A stretch of DNA of 64,000 nt, from positions 29,864,017 to 29,928,016 of the forward strand of contig OY482849.1 of NCBI GenBank assembly GCA_960531495.1. Direction: 5' to 3'. The notes beneath the pieces were generated by a model that was not told the origin of the DNA, did no database searches, and saw only the letters and a list, made by a program, of their open reading frames with translations. Positions 43,407-54,193 of this stretch are shown in pieces. Numbering within the stretch: position 1 is the stretch's first letter; each line of letters opens with the position of its first letter. The position numbers and the translations under genes were made by a program. Source of the DNA: Zeus faber. Lineage: Eukaryota; Chordata; Actinopteri; Zeiformes; Zeidae.

Positions 43407-43646
43407 CAACTGGTGCCAGAGCGCCACTAATCTTTCTGGGCAAATTTGATTTGTCAAATACGTGAAGCACCACCAACACCTGTGCCGGGGTCTTGCATAT
43501 AAGCTTTTTGAAACACCCACATTGAAACGACTTCTGTCCGATGAAAACACATTCCTCGGAAGGAAGAGATTGAGTCATGTACTCATTATGTATATCTACT
43601 TCTATAAATGCTGAGCAAACCGAGTACCACAAAGGTATTTTTAGCT
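43407..43646 (-). other. unidentified possible coding exon (minus strand)
   Basis: Open stretch with a weak acceptor (GATAGCAG) and a good donor (GTTG|GTGAGC). It reads LKIPLWYSVCSAFIEVDIHN, QKSFQCGCFKKLICKTPAQV and LVVLHVFDKSNLPRK. Composition is protein-like, but no family is recognised and no ATG is present. The frame stays open past the donor to 43132. Confidence 0.3.
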
Positions 43647-44333
43647 GCTATCAGAACTCCGGTGAACTTTGCCAGAATGTAATACACCACAAATACAAAT
43701 ACTCCTAATGTACCAAAGTGATCCCGCACAGGTGAAGGATCAGGGATCGGATGCAGAAGTTTTATTCTGACATTTCTTCACTTAAAATACACACCAGACA
43801 ATTTATCTGGAGGAAGTTGTTACTTCACTAATAAACTGTTACCTTGGTTTAATGAACCAACTGCTTTTGCTGCATATGTTATGGTGTGACACACTCAACT
43901 TGAGACTTTTTGACATAACCAATGTCTGAAATAAGCAACAAAGACACAAAGAAAAGGTTAGAACGCAGACGCGGTGGGATGTCCTTCAAATGACCTGACA
44001 AGATGAACATGGCTGCAACAAGGAAATTTATTAAGGCTTAAATTCTTCTCTTTCTTGAACCCATGAGCCAAGCAAACCCTGCTATTGTTGATAAACCACA
44101 GAGTGGATCTCAAGCCGTGATATCGCTCAGTCCAATCCACTGCCGGTCCAGTCCACTCCCCACCCAACCTTCCTGGGTGGGTTGCTTTGATATTCCATCT
44201 TTCAAAGTCTGTAGTGGTGGAAGCAGTAGCGGTGGTGGCAGAGGAGGGTGGGGGGATGGCTGAGGATTTTAAACCCCACCCCCCCAACTAGTGTGTTTTT
44301 AAAAGGTGTAGTTCGCCAGCCAGCTGCAGCTCC

Positions 44334-44624
44334 TCACTCCTGCGCTATGCTCCTCAGCACGTACTTCACCGTGTAGGCGAACGCCGCAAAACCTACGATG
44401 ACAAACAGGTTGGCCAGGGCCCCGCCCAGCAGTCCGTGGTTGCGATTGGCCTGCTGCAGGCCGGGGGCCGGGTTGGCGGCCCCCAGGGGGGCGGGCCCCC
44501 CGTTGAGGGCGGGGAGGCCGTAGTGGGCGTGTTGCGGGTCGCCGTCGGGAACCACGTCGGGGAGGGGTAGGGGCTGCATGCGGGTGCTCAGCTCCTCCTG
44601 AGCCTTCTGCTTCTGCTTCATCTC
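44334..44624 (-). CDS. ube2j2: ube2j2 terminal exon with tail anchor
   Basis: Encodes [20 protein letters not shown], a variable linker with [32 protein letters not shown] and the transmembrane tail. Confidence 0.97.
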   Translation of the reverse strand, partial: EMKQKQKAQEELSTRMQPLPLPDVVPDGDPQHAHYGLPALNGGPAPLGAANPAPGLQQANRNHGLLGGALANLFVIVGFAAFAYTVKYVLRSIAQE

Positions 44625-47329
44625 CTGGATGAAAACAGGGAAGAAGGTTCGGATACATTGTGACCGGACAAGGACGAGGCTGGAGTATGACACGAGGGAT
44701 GGGTTTCCTTAGGATTTGATCGATACTACGACTCCTACTGATAGTTCTCATCGGCTCTTTGTGAATATTTAGCAAGAAAAAACACGGATAAAGAACAGAA
44801 TAAATAGTTTTATTATTACATATACCAAAAATATTTATTTAGCCGCAACGACATCATTCTAAATAAATCAGTCTACTAGACTATAATAATAAATAAACAA
44901 ACTGAAACAGCACATAAAGTGAATAAACTGCAAAGGGCTACAGCAAGTGTTCAATAAACATTCCTTAAAACGAACAATATAAAATGTTAAACAGTTAATC
45001 AAACAAGAATCTATGTATTGGCGAGGCAGGTCTCAACATATAGAATTCCAACCCACCCCCATTATTGTTGGAACGACCACAACCCCCCAAATGGGCCCCA
45101 CTTGTCTGCTGTGACTTGTGCAAGTTTGTTTTGAAGTGATCGCTACACATGCAAAACCAAAATGAAGGGGAGTGATATGTATCGGTAGCAAAAAAAAATT
45201 ATAAATAAAAAAAACAACAACAAAATGCCGTAAGAAAAACAAAAACATGGTAAACCTGTGTGTGTGTGTGTGTGAAAAGACAAGACTCCAAAAGAGAGTG
45301 ACAGAGACAGCGGCAACATATAGGCATATCAGCATTTCCGTTATCCGGTCATTGTCGGTTTTTGACCGGGAAAATCTCTCCGATCATAATGTCTGGTGAA
45401 AATAATGCACTCTAAGCACAATTCTAATTGGTGCTGGTGATAAACCAATGACGATCGCCATAATTTTTCCTTTTACCTGCAGATCTGTTCATTTCGTTCG
45501 GCAAGTTGCAGCGGAGAGCCAATTGGTTTGGATTATCTAAAGCTGACCTTTCACCTCTAACCAATCACGTTTGCCCATATACGGTATTCCATAACCATTC
45601 AGTTCGGGGGCATCACTCACTCACTCACACACTCACACACTCACACACACTCAGATAATCACATGCTGTATACTTACGTCGACTACATCAGGAAAGAGTT
45701 CACAGAAGACTTTATCCTTGAGGTTGAAGGCCAAACTTTGGGCTGACAATTGTCTTTTCTAAAACAATAAGAACAAAACTAAATTCACACCAGATACAAG
45801 GGAAAAGAAACGCGTATGACGGTGTGTGTGTGTTGTGAAGTTCACACACCGTGTAGTCGGAGGTCTCGATGCTGCCCAGGGTGGGACCTTTCTCCACCAT
45901 GAAGCTGAGCAGACCGGTGAGGATGGTGGACACCGACCAGGCAGGGTTCCACGTGTCTGGGTGGAAGTCTGTGATGGAGAGGCATAACCTGCACCAAAAA
46001 GGAAGGAAGCGTTACACCCCAGAGGGATCAGAGGCAGTCCGATTAACACAACAACCTCAAACAACATTCACATAACCAACAAAAACAAACAAGTAATTAG
46101 GAATATTTAAAAGCTCTAAAGGAAGAATCACAATATCCTCACCTTGTGTTGCACTTGAATCGGCCGTTGGGTGTTATCATGTAGATGCTAGGAGGCTTAA
46201 AGGGGAATTCTCGTGGGAATATAAGCTTTCCGTGATAATAGCCTCCTGTGGACCAGAGATTAGCGAGTGATGAGACCTCATCACTAGAGATCAGACTGAC
46301 AACGTGTAGACCAGTATGCACAGTACGGATCAGTAAACACAACAGTAAAGCGGGGGTTATCTGGGGGCTGCTTGTTTTGGCAAACAAATCATCAGCACCA
46401 CTTCCCAAGCATCCTCAAAGATAAGAAGCGCGATAAAAAAAAAACAGCATGGAGTAAGCCTGGCGTTACATTACCTTCGTAGGGTGTTTTCTCTGGACCT
46501 CTTACAACATAATGCCTGTGGAAAATGAAACATTCTTGTTAGCAATTAGAACGACTGTCAAGCCAAGTGCTCCTTTTCATTGAAATATGTTAGCAAGACT
46601 AATAAAGCGAAGCGCCATGAGTTATCGTTATCAGACAACAATAGAAGATAGTCTCATGATCATATGAGCCCAGCCCTTGTCATAACGCTAATGTTTCTTT
46701 ACACATGTGATCAAATCAGCATTACAAATAGTAAATGTGGCTCAGAACATGATCTACTGGTTGAAATCAGCACAAAGCGTGCTGGGAGGATGCTGACGTA
46801 GATTAGTACTTTTAGTGGCACGCTAAGCCACGCCCCCTCCTCATCCCCATTCCTGGCCCATTTCTTGGCATTTTTCTCAATTTTGCAAATGAGGTTCAAA
46901 CCGGCAGCTGAATTTACTTTGTAAAAGATTTAATGATCAAACCATCAGTGACTGAATCAGCCATTCAGCTGTGTTGGTCCCCAAAAATAAGATATAATAT
47001 GCTCCGCTACTGGGAGTTGTAGTTGTATTCGTGCAGCGCCAGACAAACAAATCACCGGAAGAGGATTAAAAACCACAGATACGTCCTTCGGCCTGTATCC
47101 GGTTCAAAACCAAAACAATCCTATGTCAACGTAGCCGCCATATTGGAACGGGCAAGACCGTCACGGAGGAGTAAAGGGGGGCTAAGTAGGTAAACGGGGG
47201 AAAGGCACAATTTGCATTGGAATACTTTTAAATGTAATGGATTCTTGTATATTTTTTGCCCTTTTAATATGAGGTGCTGTGTGTTAATACAGCCTCATGT
47301 AACCATACACATAACACTAACACTAACAC

Positions 47330-47360
<31 letters not shown>

Positions 47361-47645
47361 AAGAAGAAGAAGAAGAAAGTCAGTTCAGGGTAGTCATTAT
47401 ACAAAAAGGTAAAGAGTGGAAAAGAAAACCTTCGGGTTTTCGGGCCTGAATCCAGGGCCCGAGAGACGACACAACAGCCTCTCCAGCTTCACCAGGAGGG
47501 GAGAGCGTACATACCATTCCAGGATGTTGGAGGGGAGCGGCTCTGCACAGATGTAAGGCACGGGGTCTTTCTTTATTCTGAGGTAATCCTGCTTCAGGCG
47601 CTGAGTGGCTGTGGTTGGAGCTCTCTTGTTCCCGTTGCTGTTCAT
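44334..47645 (-). CDS. ube2j2: ube2j2, ER membrane ubiquitin-conjugating enzyme E2
   Basis: Tail-anchored E2 of the UBC6 type that ubiquitinates ER-associated degradation substrates from the cytosolic face of the ER. Exons in order of transcription: 47645-47515, 46515-46475, 46245-46143, 45988-45850, 45758-45678, 44624-44334. They join in frame to 261 residues (human about 259). The UBC fold runs from [20 protein letters not shown] to about residue 165. Catalytic Cys94 lies in [20 protein letters not shown]. As in other UBE2J proteins the classic HPN motif is replaced ([11 protein letters not shown]). A single C-terminal membrane segment ([20 protein letters not shown]) is followed by LRSIAQE and TGA. 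The ATG is directly after an acceptor (CTCTTAG), so a 5' UTR exon lies upstream. AATAAA on the minus strand at 44032-44027 gives a 3' UTR of about 300 bp. Confidence 0.97.
45678..45758 (-). CDS. ube2j2: ube2j2 exon 5
   Basis: Encodes [20 protein letters not shown] then LFPDVVD, in-frame 81 bp. Confidence 0.96.
45850..45988 (-). CDS. ube2j2: ube2j2 catalytic-cysteine exon
   Basis: Begins [20 protein letters not shown] with the active-site cysteine as its second residue. It ends [10 protein letters not shown]. Confidence 0.97.
46143..46245 (-). CDS. ube2j2: ube2j2 exon with UBC core
   Basis: Encodes [20 protein letters not shown] and [14 protein letters not shown], the strand just before the catalytic cysteine. 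Confidence 0.97.
46475..46515 (-). CDS. ube2j2: ube2j2 41 bp exon
   Basis: Encodes [14 protein letters not shown] between acceptor GCCTGTG-complement (CACAG) and donor GTAATG. Confidence 0.95.
46990..47170. promoter_or_regulatory. cluster of promoter-type motifs in ube2j2 intron
   Basis: Within about 140 bp lie a ZNF143/STAF-like site (ACTACAACTCCCA on the minus strand, 47011-47023), an ETS site (ACCGGAAG, 47054-47061) and a YY1 site (GCCGCCATATTGG, 47134-47146). The trio is typical of TATA-less housekeeping promoters. Confidence 0.45.
47334..47378. repeat. (AAG)n microsatellite
   Basis: About 45 bp of AAG trinucleotides in the first ube2j2 intron. Confidence 0.95.
47515..47645 (-). CDS. 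ube2j2: ube2j2 first coding exon
   Basis: [20 protein letters not shown] through [12 protein letters not shown]. The donor is GAATG|GTATGT, phase 2. Confidence 0.97.
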
Positions 47646-48148
47646 CTAAGAGACAGTTCACAACAGAGACACAAATCAACTCTTTGCATTCAGCAACTTC
47701 AACCAGAGAGAGACAATTCCTGGTAAAAGTGTGCAGGCCCTGTGTGGCCATTCTAGTTTGTATGCACGTGCTAGGAGATAGTGTAGGAGAGTGTAGGACA
47801 CTGATGGCAACTTGTTCTTCTCTGAAACTGATACCAGCCTGTTCTTCTTGTGATTTAACAGCAGCTCACAGCCAATTGTAATGTTGCATTACCGCGCCCT
47901 TCCTCTTCTGCGTGCGTGACTGACGGCGGTAAACCTGCAGGAAGTCCTCCCCCCTTGCCGTGTCAAGGAGAGCCCCTAAACACTCAGCTCTATAGCGGGA
48001 GAGTTGTGACATCACAAAGACATATGATGGTGGGCAGGGCTACATGGGAAACTCCCCTAGCGTTTACATTTATGTGTTCCCATGGCGACTGGGTTTGCGC
48101 AAACAGATATATTTCTTATTTTTCCCCCGGACAAATCTCTAGGGCAAA

Positions 48149-48180
48149 CCCAACTGATCACAAAAAGTTGATCAGTTGGG
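48149..48180. repeat. 12 bp inverted repeat (hairpin)
   Basis: CCCAACTGATCA and TGATCAGTTGGG separated by 8 bases. Confidence 0.9.
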
Positions 48181-49806
48181 CGGAGCCTTCCACAAACTAA
48201 GAGCCCACAACTCCCAATCAAGACCTTTTGTATATATTCCACGTCTCTTACTTGATAACTGTGGGAGTTAATAGTAATAATACAATAAATAATAAACAGT
48301 AATATTAACAATAAATATATCTGCAGGCAGAAATACACAGGGTTCACAGTTTATTCCTTTTATCGACATAGGTTTTTTTGGTTTCCGTGAAATGCATCAC
48401 AAGTCACAAAGATAACAATCAACATGGCCTTACGTCTGCATGTTTCTCTTCAGGCGTTCAGGTAAAATATTTCTGAAGAACGGTGTTTAAGAATTATGAT
48501 TATTCCTGGGTGACGCAGTGTGCCACACAGGAATTTTAGTGGTGACTTTTTTCCCTCTAACTACACTTTCAATGAGTAATGTTTCCATGAAACACGAAAA
48601 ATGTTGTGTTTCTTTGAGTAATTAGCATTGCACGGCTTCTTTTTTTTCCCCCTGACGCCTCACTGGATCTTGAACTCATCACTCAGTCGTACGTTCAAGT
48701 GGACTCAATGTGGTCACGGGTTTTTGCGGATCACTGTTTTTCGTGTTTTGTTTTTTTCATGAATCCGGAAAAGTAATGGGGACCAAAGAAATAGAATATC
48801 AATCAAACAGATCCACAGGCATCTTCCAGGTAAGAAAGTACATAAATATACACGTAAACACATAGTTTGTAATGTCGAACCACTACACGGCGACAGAGTC
48901 TAGGCCGCACACTGGACAGGGTGTGAATGTACATTCTAAAATCAGAACCTCCACATTTATAGTAAATAGTATGATGACATCATAAAGCATGTTACTGTAA
49001 ATCTCATCTCCTTCATTTTGGTTACAAATAGTGGCATGTCGGTCAAGCACGACCTGCTGAATATTTCGGGTCAAAGTTGTTCAGTTTTATACTAATATCT
49101 GCTCCGTATTTGGATCGATTTGGATGAATCTTCAACTACGAAATGTTTGCGACATACCGGTTTAAACAACACCCCAACCGTGCTCGTAGATTATGTCGTT
49201 GTGTTCCAGATCGTTTTACCCAGGTCGGACATATTTTGGCATTGAATGCCTTGGACCGCGTCCGTCAAATTTTTGGACCATGAGATGTTTGTGACACGCC
49301 AGCTCTAACAAGCCGTAAACTGGATTTGCGGCTTCTGTCGTTCTTCTATGACACATAGTTTTAGATTGCCAATTTCAAGAGAATTTCCCTGTGCGGGCTG
49401 GATCCCATAATAAGCAGAATAGTAAGTATGCGGTTATGCCAACACACCCGCTTACTGTAAATGGCGTGTACTGACACATCCCATCCATTCACATATTGTG
49501 CCAACATGACGCTCAAAAGGACACAGGAGTGGGGACCCGCTGACCCCCACGTCCCGTCATGCACCGGGTGTCTACCGGCTGGCTGCAGCCCCACCTGCTT
49601 CCTCAACACCCGCTGCCTCCTAATGGGTTGTAAACAGCTGGTTTTAAACACTTGTACACAAATGTTTTTATTTCATGGGAAACAAAATCGATATAAACAA
49701 ACCAAAACTTTTATATTTGTATACATGTTTCACATCGTTCGTACTAGAAACAAACACAAGGCAAACCGAACCTCATCAGCCCAGCGAGCTGACACTCGTT
49801 TCTCAC

Positions 49807-50235
49807 CGTGAAGCTGTTCATGTCACCGTGTAGTGAAACGAAGGGTTGTGTCGCTGCGGGACACGCTCCGTCCGCCCAGTTCAACACCCGTGACACCACA
49901 GGAGGATTACGGAGCTCAACACTCAACCGCTAGCGCACCACGGCAAGCTACGGCGGCTAGCCAGCTAGCCAGCCAGCTAGCCAGCCAGCCAGCTAGGCCA
50001 CAGCGGTGTACACTTCCACAACCAGCGACAGCCGCCAAAAGCACATGAAACGTGTTTGGTCCGGACAAACCTCTCTGGAGACCCCGATGGAAGCAGATTT
50101 CCAAGGCGACACCCGCTGCAAAGCCGCTGCTTTCCTTCGTAAATCCGGAAGGGATCAGCCCGATGACACCGACCTGGCTGGGGTTAGCTGCGGCAGCACT
50201 CAGCCGGAAGCAGCAAATCACTTCCGGTCTCAAAA
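49807..50235 (-). promoter_or_regulatory. ube2j2: probable ube2j2 promoter and first exon
   Basis: CpG-containing block with CCGGAAGTGA and further CTTCCGG sites near 50.22, 50.20 and 50.15 kb, in minus orientation. A donor TTCACG|GTGAGA at 49807 could splice to the ube2j2 coding exon 2.2 kb away. An in-frame ATG (MNSFT) precedes that donor. A TAGC/CAGC repeat lies at about 49950-50000. Confidence 0.45.
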
Positions 50236-50353
50236 CAATAACGATGATGTTTTTATTTCTATTATGTATAATGGGAGCGGCCGAAAAGAAGAGGAAGAGG
50301 AAGATTTATTCATATTTATATGTATTTATATATATATATATATTCTTATATGA

Positions 50354-50360
<7 letters not shown>

Positions 50361-50438
<78 letters not shown>
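50361..50438. repeat. (CT)n microsatellite flanked by AT repeats
   Basis: About 78 bp of CT dinucleotides followed by a short AT run. Confidence 0.95.
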
Positions 50439-50451
<13 letters not shown>

Positions 50452-50860
50452 ATTTATATTTTTTATTATTATAAATAAATACGATCTTTCGAACGGTGAA
50501 TAGTGAAAATAAAAACATCAAAATAAACAAATATATTTTTGTGTAGAAAGATTTAAAACAAAGACAGTGGTGAGTTTTAGAACTGACACACATAAATATT
50601 CATTATCATGAAATTTTACCTCCCACATTTCATTGTTATACACAAAATAAATAGGCATTAAATAAGCCTCTTAGAAATGTGTGAGATCATTATGTCATTA
50701 AAAATGGGATTTATTTATTTTTTTATTTCATTTTATTTTGACAAAACAATTGTAAAGAAAACAGATTACCACTTTAATATTATCATAAGTGTTTTTAAGA
50801 AGAACAGATAAGAGTTTTGCTGCTGTATGTGGGCAGAGGCCTTTAGGTGAGGAAACAGAA

Positions 50861-50862
<2 letters not shown>

Positions 50863-50921
<59 letters not shown>
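50863..50921. repeat. (TA)n microsatellite
   Basis: About 59 bp of alternating TA. Confidence 0.95.
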
Positions 50922-50926
<5 letters not shown>

Positions 50927-51374
50927 CAGATTTTTTTGAATTATCTCAAAATGTTCGCAAACACATACGTCTAAAAGTTTGAAAAATTAAATGGGTTCTG
51001 CACCATATCAGAGGCTTTATAAAAGTATACAGATTCAATCAAGCCACCATCCTCGAACGTATCCCCACGTTGTATTACATCCAGGACCTTGCTCTGTCTT
51101 TCCCTAAATCCTGACATGGTTTGGCTGGTGAACTCTGATTCCTTTTCGTTCTCCGGTCGGAACAGGAGTGACGCTCTACATCTAATCTACATTCAGAAGA
51201 GCGATGCCTCTACATCCAGGAATCTTTTTATCCTTCCAGGCTTCGGAAGGAGTGTAATTAAAACCCGCTCCCTCAAGGTTGACCTTCCTCCGTACCATTC
51301 CATCAATGCATTTAAATAAGAGATATTTTAAATGATCGCAAAACTCCTTATAAAACATATTTTAAAAAAAAAGA

Positions 51375-51420
51375 CTGTTAATCCATCTGGACCTGGAGCT
51401 TTGCCCAGAGCTGTTAAAAA
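51375..51420 (-). pseudogene. LINE reverse transcriptase relic
   Basis: The minus strand encodes LGKAPGPDGLTV, the conserved N-terminal reverse transcriptase motif of L1-like elements. The reading frame decays within a few dozen codons. Flanking sequence from about 51010 may belong to the same element. Confidence 0.6.
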
Positions 51421-52060
51421 GCAGAATCAAACATCCATTTTTACATCTGACACTCACACACACACACACACCTCTGAAATAGTCATCAATAACAGGAAGA
51501 TTTGATTTTATACTTATATTTTAGTTTTAGGATTATATTGGGTCAAAAGCAGAGGATCCATTTCACCGGCCACCATCAAAGCATGTGCATGTGTGTGTGT
51601 GCAAGCATGTGTTGTAGTGTGGTGTGTTGCGTGATGAATAAAGACTGTTTCTTCTTTCTTTCTTCTTTCTATATTCTAAGGCTTTTTCCACAGAAAGGGC
51701 GTCCTCCGAAGCGAATGAGGCCTACGGACCGGAATAGAAAGTGAGCGCCGCCTCGGCCGTTTCCCCGGGATCACAGCTTCCTAATCTTCAGTGAGGAGGT
51801 GTCTTCTTTCTTTTTTAACCGCTTCAAACCTGAGTTTTCCTCTCCTTCCTCATTTCACTTGCTACCTCACGTCAGCTCATTCTGCTCTCCTAGTGCACCA
51901 AAAGAAAATCCAGCTCGGCGTTGCTTGTGCCTCTTTATTTACGAAACAAAATATTTCCTGCAGAAAAACATTTCACCACCTTCACTGGGCAGTCGTACCA
52001 TAACACGCACATAATAATCAAGTGTTCCTGTAAAAAAACTGGTTCTATATCTATGGGTTT

Positions 52061-52091
<31 letters not shown>

Positions 52092-53166
52092 TCACAAAAG
52101 AAGGAAACAAAACCATCACAGTCTTTCACAAAGTTTATCATTCGATCAACTAAAGAAACGTTGATTTATTTAACTTGGAGTTGTGCATTACTTTTTCAAA
52201 TAATAGATGTACTATATCGTGCCTAATGGTAGGAATAGCACTGACATTGACTGTGTCACTTGTTTGGGGCATCAAACAGAATACGACTCGGGATGGCAAC
52301 ATCTGGGATGCACCATGCTGCTTGAGTTTCAATGCAAAACATTCATTTCAACCCAGTGTAAAATGTTAGAATAGACAAGAAATTAAGTTGAATTCAAACT
52401 TAATTTCCCTACAAGGACACCCATTGTAGAAACACCCCTTTCGGCAGATTAGACCCAAACTACGTAATAAAGCTTTGTCATAGTACCACAGACACTCGGC
52501 ACACGCCTAAATCACGATAAGCTTATGTTTGTTAGTGACATGAGTGCACACCCTACAACTAAATGATAGAAACCGCGTTAGTTGACCTCATAACTGCTCC
52601 AGTTCTCGCCTCCATCACGGAGGTGGAAGTGACCTGGTATGTAAATTCACAACGAAGGCGTCGGCCCCTCGTCACCCAACGAAGACACAGCGACGTTGTT
52701 TCTTGCGAGAGAAGCAACGTTCCTCCCACGTCCCCGAGTTTTATGAGGTCGGCATCGTCGGAGACACCGCCGGCGCTCCGGCATTGGACCCCGCTCCTCA
52801 GCGGTACAGCATTCGACACGAGCAGCACGCGTCAGTTCCGATCACGTGACAAAAGAGCCGCCGGCTGACGAGGCGTTGGGTGGCGACGGCGTCCTCCGGC
52901 AGCGGCTGAACCGTGCGCTTCTCCTCCTCAGCTTCTCGGGCTGGAGAGACGCAAGGACAGAAAACTCGCGAAAGACGTCAACATGGGCGATGTCACCTGA
53001 AACAGGGGCATAACGGAGTCACCACAACAGGGGGGTTTTGGTCCAATTCATTTCAGAGGTGCTCAGAAAGATCCGGGCTCAGAAAGATAAAAAATTCAAT
53101 ACAATCCACTCCGGGATTTTGAGTCAACTGCGCTCATTAGCTGACAGAGGAATGAGCCGGATCAGT

Positions 53167-53244
53167 AAAAAAAAAAAAGTCCAGCCATGTTTTTGCTCCA
53201 GACATATGTCTGGAGCAAAAACATGGCTGGACTTTTTTTTTTTT
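53167..53244. repeat. perfect 78 bp palindrome
   Basis: Two 39 bp arms with no spacer, centred on GACATATGTC (53201-53210). The outer ends are 12 A and 12 T. Every base pair matches by inspection. Confidence 0.97.
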
Positions 53245-54162
53245 TTTTTTTCCTTTCTGAACCTGGAACCTTTCTGAACCTCATCAAGTCCCGTAGTAGT
53301 TGCAGGACGTGCAGGTTTTTGTGTCTCTCGGCAATTAAATAATTAGCTTTTACCTTTTATTTTTCAAAGCAGAGAGGACAAAAACCTGATTCAGTCAGAA
53401 AGGAAGGGAAGGAAAAAAGGCAAAAACAGCACGACCTTTGTAGAGTTTTGGCTCTGTTGAAAGAGTGGCATGTGAACCTGTTTAAATCCTCAGCGTTCCT
53501 CAGTTTCATTCTGCGGCACGTGGCTTTCAGCTCTTAACCATACCACACTTCTTCTGGCACTACCGCAGACCATTCAGTTATATATTATACTATATTATAT
53601 TATATTAGCCTATACATTTTGTTTAGGTTGTAGTCAAAGGTTTACTACATATTTATTTGAAATAGCAGAACAGGTAGTTCCAGAACAGAAAAAGAGGAAC
53701 TGTTTGGTAAAGAGTTGCGAGCATCCTGTCCCGTTTCACTTTTTATTTGAGGTCTTCTGCGGACGGCAGCGAGGGTGTAGCGGCTCCAGAGCCATCGGAA
53801 CGCTGCACACATTTTGTCCTCTACATCACATTCATTTCCGAAACGCTCGGGGGTGTACCTTCATATATTTCAGAAGCAGCTCATTGCCGTTCCGGTGATG
53901 CAATTTCCGAGGCCATTTCAAAACACGAGAGATGAAGTTAATCAAAGTTTAGATGCGTGAAGCTTAGTGTATGTGTGGAAGAGTGAAAAACACAAAATGC
54001 CAGGGGGAAAAAAAGAGTAAAGCCAGTCCACCAGAGAAGGAGTATTTCGTGGTATTTCACTGTGAGGCGGCCCAAGATGCTTCACTCACTCTTTCCTGCA
54101 CATTCTTGTGTTTTACCCTCCTCATGCTTGTGGTCGGCCCTGTAGCAACACAAGCAACAATC

Positions 54163-54193
<31 letters not shown>

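Larger units (their letters stand above)
41011..44026. other. interval with no assigned gene
   Basis: Between the CpG-rich block and the ube2j2 3' end. It contains poly-A runs, several open stretches on the minus strand (about 41995-42267, 42546-42760 and 43407-43646) with plausible splice signals, but no recognised domain. Confidence 0.5.
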
